The notes beneath the pieces were generated by a model. It searched no databases. It was not told the DNA's origin and worked only from the letters and a program-made list of their open reading frames with translations. From Dysgonomonas gadei ATCC BAA-286 (GTDB lineage: Bacteria; Bacteroidota; Bacteroidia; Bacteroidales; Dysgonomonadaceae): a DNA stretch of 64,000 nt. The position numbers and the translations under genes are program-made. Shown here piece after piece: positions 58,934-64,000 of this stretch (position 1 is the first letter of the stretch; every line of letters begins with the position of its first letter). The stretch covers positions 91,816 to 155,815 of the forward strand of contig NZ_GL891983.1 of NCBI RefSeq assembly GCF_000213555.1, given 5' to 3'.

Positions 58934-58950
58934 TATGTTTGTACAAACAT
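58934..58950 (+). promoter_or_regulatory. GH92 promoter -7 box overlapping a perfect 16-bp palindrome
   Basis: TATGTTTG (58934-58941) fits TAnnTTTG, and ATGTTTGTACAAACAT (58935-58950) is a perfect 16-bp palindrome over it, about 67 nt before the GH92 start. This is a good operator candidate. The rest of the 372-bp gap 58645-59016 shows only AT-rich DNA and the regulator's own -7 box. Confidence 0.55.
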
Positions 58951-59016
58951 TTTCAGCAATTTTTTTAACCCTAAAATCGAATAGGCCATTATTTGAATAT
59001 AACATTCCTACAAAAT

Positions 59017-61284
59017 ATGAAGAAAAGTATATTCGTCTCTTATACCTTAATTTTACTGTTTTTACTAACAAACAATATAAATGCCCAGAACAAAAGTCAG
59101 CCTGTCGACTATGTAAATCCGTACATCGGTAACATAAGTCACCTTTTGGTGCCAACCTATCCGACTGTGCATTTACCTAATAGTATGCTCAGGGTATATC
59201 CCGAACGCGAGAATTATACAGGCAATACTATTGCAGGACTTCCCCTGATCGTCACAAGCCATAGGGGAAGCTCTGCCTTTAATCTGAGCCCGTATCAGGG
59301 AGCGGTAGAAGATATAAAAAGTACAATCAACTTCGGATACGACAACGAAATCATAAAACCATATTATTACAGTGTCGACCTCGACGATTATAATATACAT
59401 GCCCAATATGCACCGTCGCATCAGGCAGGAATCTATTACATCGATTTCGAAAATAGTAATCAATCCGCTTATCTGATCCTCAATACCCGGAACGGGGAAC
59501 TCAATTCGGATAAAAATACAGTATACGGATATCAGAATCTTAGCAACAATACAAAAGTATACATCTACTTCGAAACTGACATACAACCTTCAGAAGTTGG
59601 AACTCACAAAGGAAATACTATAAATAGCAACGAAAAAACCACACAAGGCCGGAACGCTTTTTATGTGATGAAATATCCTGCCGGGACCAAACAAATAAAA
59701 GTGCGTTACGGAGTCTCATTTATAAATACCGAACAGGCTAAAAATAATCTAAGGCGTGAAATAAAAGACTATAATCTGGAAAACATAGCGCAAAAAGGCC
59801 GCGACATCTGGAATTCAACACTGGGAAAGATACAGGTTTCCGGTATCGATGAAAACGCCAAAACAGTTTTCTACACCTCTCTTTACCGTACTTACGAACG
59901 TATGATCTGTATTTCGGAAGACGGAAATTACTTCAGTGCCTATGATGGAAAAGTCCACAATGACGAAGGGCGTCCATTCTATACCGACGACTGGATCTGG
60001 GACACTTACCGTGCTACTCATCCGTTGCGCATTATTATCGAGCCTGAGATGGAAAATGATATGGTTAACTCATACATAGTAATGACCCGCCAGATGAAAG
60101 ATCCGTGGATGCCAAACTTTCCCGAAGTGACGGGCGACAGCCGCCGTATGAATTCGAATCACGGGGCAGCTATGGTCGCCGATGCCTACATAAAGGGACT
60201 GAGAGGATTCGATCTTGAAGAGGCATACAATGTGAGCAAAGCGGCAATCACCGAAAAAACGCTGGCTCCCTGGTCGTCCAAGCCAGCCGGAGTATTAGAC
60301 CGTTTCTACAAAGAACACGGATACTTTCCTTCTCTGGCAAAGGGGGAAAAGGAAACAGCTCCGGAAGTTCACGGATGGGAAAGACGCCAGCCTATCGCCG
60401 TCACTCTAGGAACAGTCTACGATGAATGGTGCCTGTCGTTAATTGCAAAACAATTAGGGAAGAATGATGAAGCCGATTATTTTTCAAAACGTAGCCTAAA
60501 CTACCATAAGGTATTTAATCCAGAGACCAAGTTTTTCCATCCTAAAGACGCATCAGGCAAATTTATGGAAGACCTTGATTACCGCTTTCCTCCGGGTATT
60601 GGCGGACGCGATGCTTATGATGAAAATACCGGATATGTATATCGCTGGGACGTGCCGCACAATATTGCTGATTTAGTGAACATGCTCGGTGGAAAAGAAG
60701 CCTTTGTAAAAGAGCTTGAAGATATGTACAGTACCCCTCTGGGGAAGGGGAAACCCGATTTTTATCATATTTATGCCGATCATAGCGGTAATGTCGGACA
60801 ATTCTCGATGGGGAACGAACCTGCAATGCACATTCCGTATTTATACAATTATGCAGGACAGCCCTGGCGTACTCAAAAGCGTGTACACACACTACTTAAT
60901 CAATGGTTCAGAAACGATGTGATGGGTATTCCCGGCGATGAAGACGGGGGCGGCCTCACTGCATTTGTCGTATTTTCCCAGATCGGATTTTACCCCGTCA
61001 CCCCCGGATTACCGATGTATGTAATAGGAAGTCCTACTTTCGAGAGCGCGAAACTGGACATCGGCAACGGCAAATCATTTGAAGTCGTGGCAATTAACTA
61101 CTCTCCCGAAAATAAATACATCCAATCAGCAAAGTTGAATGGTAAAGATTGGAATAAATCCTGGTTTTCGCATGAAGAACTGATGCGCGGAGGAAAACTC
61201 GAAGTGGTTATGGGAAAACATCCGAATAAAAAATGGGCTTCAGACGATAACGCTGTACCCCCATCGTTCAGTATGAATAAATAA
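59017..61284 (+). CDS. GH92 family glycosidase (alpha-mannosidase type), 1
   Basis: An exported calcium-dependent exo-alpha-mannosidase-type enzyme, 755 residues from the ATG at 59017. That start begins the signal peptide (MKKSIFVSYTLILLFLLTNN); a TTG at 58993 would add eight residues. The N-terminal beta-domain starts VDYVNPYIGNISHLLVP. The catalytic (alpha/alpha)6 part includes TDDWIWDTYRATHPL, DENTGYVYRWDVPHN, GNEPAMHIPYLYNYAGQPW and IPGDEDGGGLTAFVVFSQIG, the last being the conserved acidic/base motif of the family. No PUL genes (susC/D) are adjacent. It is probably transcribed together with the second GH92 gene 31 nt downstream. Confidence 0.9.
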   Translation: MKKSIFVSYTLILLFLLTNNINAQNKSQPVDYVNPYIGNISHLLVPTYPTVHLPNSMLRVYPERENYTGNTIAGLPLIVTSHRGSSAFNLSPYQGAVEDIKSTINFGYDNEIIKPYYYSVDLDDYNIHAQYAPSHQAGIYYIDFENSNQSAYLILNTRNGELNSDKNTVYGYQNLSNNTKVYIYFETDIQPSEVGTHKGNTINSNEKTTQGRNAFYVMKYPAGTKQIKVRYGVSFINTEQAKNNLRREIKDYNLENIAQKGRDIWNSTLGKIQVSGIDENAKTVFYTSLYRTYERMICISEDGNYFSAYDGKVHNDEGRPFYTDDWIWDTYRATHPLRIIIEPEMENDMVNSYIVMTRQMKDPWMPNFPEVTGDSRRMNSNHGAAMVADAYIKGLRGFDLEEAYNVSKAAITEKTLAPWSSKPAGVLDRFYKEHGYFPSLAKGEKETAPEVHGWERRQPIAVTLGTVYDEWCLSLIAKQLGKNDEADYFSKRSLNYHKVFNPETKFFHPKDASGKFMEDLDYRFPPGIGGRDAYDENTGYVYRWDVPHNIADLVNMLGGKEAFVKELEDMYSTPLGKGKPDFYHIYADHSGNVGQFSMGNEPAMHIPYLYNYAGQPWRTQKRVHTLLNQWFRNDVMGIPGDEDGGGLTAFVVFSQIGFYPVTPGLPMYVIGSPTFESAKLDIGNGKSFEVVAINYSPENKYIQSAKLNGKDWNKSWFSHEELMRGGKLEVVMGKHPNKKWASDDNAVPPSFSMNK

Positions 61285-61315
61285 TAAAACTCAATCACTA
61301 TACCATCATACGACT

Positions 61316-63610
61316 ATGAATATTAAAAACACGATTAAGAAAGCAACCGCTTCGGGTATATTCTTTTTATTTGCAATTATCTCTTTTGCGCAAATAAAAA
61401 CAGAACCGGTAGACTATGTAAGCATCCTGACAGGGACATTATCTAAATTTGAACTATCGACAGGTAACACATATCCGGCAATAGCTCGTCCGTGGGGAAT
61501 GAATTTCTGGATGCCTCAGACCGGGGAAATGGGGAATGGATGGTCGTATGTATATACTGCCGACAAAATCAGGGGATTCAAGCAAACACACCAACCCAGC
61601 CCATGGATGAACGACTACGGACAATTTTCCATCATGCCGATTGTAGACAAACCTGTTTTCAATCAGGACAAGCGGGCCAGCTGGTTCTCGCACAAATCGG
61701 AAGTAGCAAAACCTTATTATTATAAAGTATATCTTGCCGATTCGGATATAACAACCGAAATAACGCCAACCGATCGCGCGGCAATATTCCGTTTCACTTT
61801 TCCCGAAAAAGATAATTCCTATGTTATTATCGATGCTTTCGACCGGGGATCTTATGTGAAAATCATTCCGGAACAGAACAAAATCGTAGGTTACACAACG
61901 CGCAACAGCGGCGGGGTACCCGATAATTTCAAGAACTACTTTGTCGTTGTTTTCGACAAGCCGTTTACCTATCAGGCAACTGTAGGAGACAGTGAAATCC
62001 GTAAGAACGAACTTGAAGCCAAAGAAAACCATACAGGCGCTATTATCGGCTTTGCCACTAAGAGAGGTGAAACTGTTCACGCACGTGTGGCATCATCATT
62101 TATAAGCCCCGAACAAGCCGAACTGAACCTCAAAGAACTCGGCAGTGACAGTTTCGATCAGATAGCCGACAAAGGCCGTAAGGTTTGGAATGAGACATTA
62201 GGGCGAATAGAAGTGACAGACGATAACATAGACAACCTCCGTACATTCTATTCCTGTTTTTACCGTTCGGTGCTATTCCCTCGCAGTTTCTATGAGATAG
62301 ACGCCAAAGGAGAAGTTGTTCACTATAGCCCTTATAATGGCGAAGTTCTTCCGGGATATATGTTTACCGATACTGGTTTTTGGGATACATTCCGATGCCT
62401 GTTCCCATTCCTGAACCTGGTGTATCCGTCAATGAACGAAAAAATGCAGGAAGGTCTGGTAAACGCATACAAGGAAAGCGGGTTCTTGCCTGAATGGGCC
62501 AGTCCGGGCCATCGCAATATTATGGTGGGGAACAACTCAGCTTCTGTTGTTGCCGATGCATACCTGAAAGGATTAAGAGGTTATGAGATAGAAACACTAT
62601 GGGAAGCTCTGAAAAACGGAGCAAACAATGTACATCCTAAAGTTTCGGCTTCAGGCCGCCTGGGATATGAATATTACAACAAACTGGGTTATGTGCCGGA
62701 CGATGTCAGAATAGGACAAAGCGCAGCCCGTACATTGGAATATGCATATGACGACTGGACTATCTACAGATTGGGTAAAGCATTGGGCAAACCCGAAAGT
62801 GAAACAAGCATATATAAAGAGCGTGCCATGAACTACAAGAATCTCTACAATCCGAAGTTCAAACTGATGACCGGCCGTAATGAGAACGGTGAATTCGATA
62901 AAACGTTTGTAGCCGAAGACTGGAGTCGTGCATTCTGTGAAGGTAACAGCTGGCATTGGAGTTTCTGCGTATTCCACGATCCGCAAGGTCTGATAGACCT
63001 GATGGGAGGAAAAAAAGAATTCAATACAATGATGGATTCTGTATTCATAGTACCTGGAAGCAAAGGGATGGAAAGCCGCGGCATGATCCACGAAATGCGT
63101 GAAATGCAGGTGATGGACATGGGACAATATGCGCATGGAAACCAGCCGATACAACATATGGTTTATCTATACAACTATTCCGGCGAACCATGGAAGGCTC
63201 AATATTGGGCTCGTGAAATAATGGATAAACTCTACAACCCTAATCCTGATGGATACTGCGGCGATGAAGATAACGGACAAACATCGGCTTGGTATGTCTT
63301 CTCTGCACTTGGTTTCTATCCCGTATGTCCGGGCTCTGATGAGTATATACTGGGATCGCCATTATTCAGGTCAGTCACCCTGAATCTGGAGAATGGTAAA
63401 AAAGTAGTCATTAAAGCAGATAATAACAGTAAATCTAACAGGTATATATCATCTATGACTGTCAATGGAAAAGTTCATAGTAAAAACTACCTGACTCACG
63501 ATACCTTACTGAAGGGAGCGAATATCAATTATAAAATGGCTACTACCCCTAATATAACAAGAGGTATAAATGCTGCTGATTATCCATATTCATTCTCTAA
63601 TGAGAAATAA
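61316..63610 (+). CDS. GH92 family glycosidase (alpha-mannosidase type), 2
   Basis: A second GH92 enzyme, 764 residues, with signal peptide (ATASGIFFLFAIISFAQ). The N-terminal domain begins VDYVSILTGTLSKFELSTGN, then YPAIARPWGMNFWMPQTGE. Conserved catalytic-domain motifs are TDTGFWDTFRCLFPF, CEGNSWHWSFCVFHDPQGL and YCGDEDNGQTSAWYVFSALGFYP. The motif usually GNEP reads GNQP here (HGNQPIQHMVYLYNYSGEPW). The effect of this Glu-to-Gln change is unknown. The two GH92 proteins are too different for a recent duplication and may cleave different mannoside linkages or steps of one host or fungal N-glycan. Confidence 0.9.
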   Translation: MNIKNTIKKATASGIFFLFAIISFAQIKTEPVDYVSILTGTLSKFELSTGNTYPAIARPWGMNFWMPQTGEMGNGWSYVYTADKIRGFKQTHQPSPWMNDYGQFSIMPIVDKPVFNQDKRASWFSHKSEVAKPYYYKVYLADSDITTEITPTDRAAIFRFTFPEKDNSYVIIDAFDRGSYVKIIPEQNKIVGYTTRNSGGVPDNFKNYFVVVFDKPFTYQATVGDSEIRKNELEAKENHTGAIIGFATKRGETVHARVASSFISPEQAELNLKELGSDSFDQIADKGRKVWNETLGRIEVTDDNIDNLRTFYSCFYRSVLFPRSFYEIDAKGEVVHYSPYNGEVLPGYMFTDTGFWDTFRCLFPFLNLVYPSMNEKMQEGLVNAYKESGFLPEWASPGHRNIMVGNNSASVVADAYLKGLRGYEIETLWEALKNGANNVHPKVSASGRLGYEYYNKLGYVPDDVRIGQSAARTLEYAYDDWTIYRLGKALGKPESETSIYKERAMNYKNLYNPKFKLMTGRNENGEFDKTFVAEDWSRAFCEGNSWHWSFCVFHDPQGLIDLMGGKKEFNTMMDSVFIVPGSKGMESRGMIHEMREMQVMDMGQYAHGNQPIQHMVYLYNYSGEPWKAQYWAREIMDKLYNPNPDGYCGDEDNGQTSAWYVFSALGFYPVCPGSDEYILGSPLFRSVTLNLENGKKVVIKADNNSKSNRYISSMTVNGKVHSKNYLTHDTLLKGANINYKMATTPNITRGINAADYPYSFSNEK

Positions 63611-63893
63611 TAAAAAATAAATTTCTGTATTAATCAAAAACAACCCTGATACCCAGGTATCCTAAATTACCAAAGAAGTATATATATACGCCATTGGCCG
63701 AATTATAGACTTCTTTTGGTAAAGCGGATAGTAGAAGATATTTTAATATTAATTAATATTGCATGCAATCTTTCCTCTTAAATGCGAAAGAAACCTAAAA
63801 AAAATCAATTATATAAAAGATTGAAATTGACAAAGAATTGACCCTTAATTTATCCTCATATATATGCTCTATATTATACAAAATACAATAACA
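63611..63893. other. Intergenic region after GH92 genes
   Basis: Holds a perfect small palindrome GATACC-CA-GGTATC (63648-63661) and an imperfect inverted repeat TTACCAAAGAAGT (63667-63679) with ACTTCTTTTGGTAA (63709-63722) around a 29-nt loop, perhaps a termination or processing structure after the GH92 operon. The remainder is AT-rich without an obvious promoter box. Confidence 0.4.

Positions 63894-64000
<107 letters not shown>

Overview
The window looks like chromosomal DNA of a Bacteroidota bacterium of the order Bacteroidales, probably Dysgonomonas or a close relative. The reasons are Bacteroidetes-type -7 boxes (TAnnTTTG) ahead of many genes, A-rich translation starts without clear Shine-Dalgarno sequences, the atpD-C-orf-B-E-F-H-A-G gene order, two GH92 glycosidases, a DUF349 protein, a PorW/SprE-like lipoprotein and a propeller-type regulator. 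The genus is an inference. I saw no rRNA, tRNA or CRISPR array.

Left part (1-11.9 kb): an incomplete propeller-type regulator, then a five-gene minus-strand heavy-metal efflux operon (DUF5106 thioredoxin-like lipoprotein, DUF6769-like His/Cys-rich protein, CusB-, CusA- and TolC-type proteins), an orphan lipoprotein, and an EF-G paralogue that lacks the catalytic switch II histidine.

12.4-21.1 kb: a YbhGFSR-type ABC drug efflux operon (tetR, tolC, hlyD, two ATPases, two permeases). Its TetR repressor gene carries an in-frame TGA, and the operon is split by small accessory genes: a winged-helix protein, a terminase-small-subunit-like HTH protein, and a four-helix-bundle (23S-IVP) gene bounded by 37-bp inverted repeats.

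21.2-37.5 kb: housekeeping genes. These are a DUF349 protein, a large TPR lipoprotein, an uncommon ABC ATPase/membrane protein pair, and the complete F1Fo ATP synthase operon.

37.8-53.7 kb: two paralogous GT-C-like membrane proteins, carboxy(nor)spermidine dehydrogenase, and pyrB-pyrI-flavin reductase behind a leader peptide and terminator that look like an E. coli-type pyrBI attenuator. These are followed by an MBL hydrolase, two SPOR proteins and serS. A repeat-rich island (47.3-49.4 kb) holds a second terminase-like HTH gene and a REP-bounded transposase remnant. Next come a LiaF-like/LytTR pair and ecotin. A palindromic motif (AATAGGTCTGTGACCTTA-like) recurs five times between 33.8 and 52.3 kb, four of them just upstream of start codons.

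53.9-64 kb: metG, a one-piece transmembrane regulator (LamG-like, kelch-like and SARP-like DNA-binding parts) facing two GH92 alpha-mannosidase genes across a perfect 16-bp palindrome, and at the window edge an ORF that runs into a (GA)n tract of at least 57 bp, possibly a phase-variable gene.
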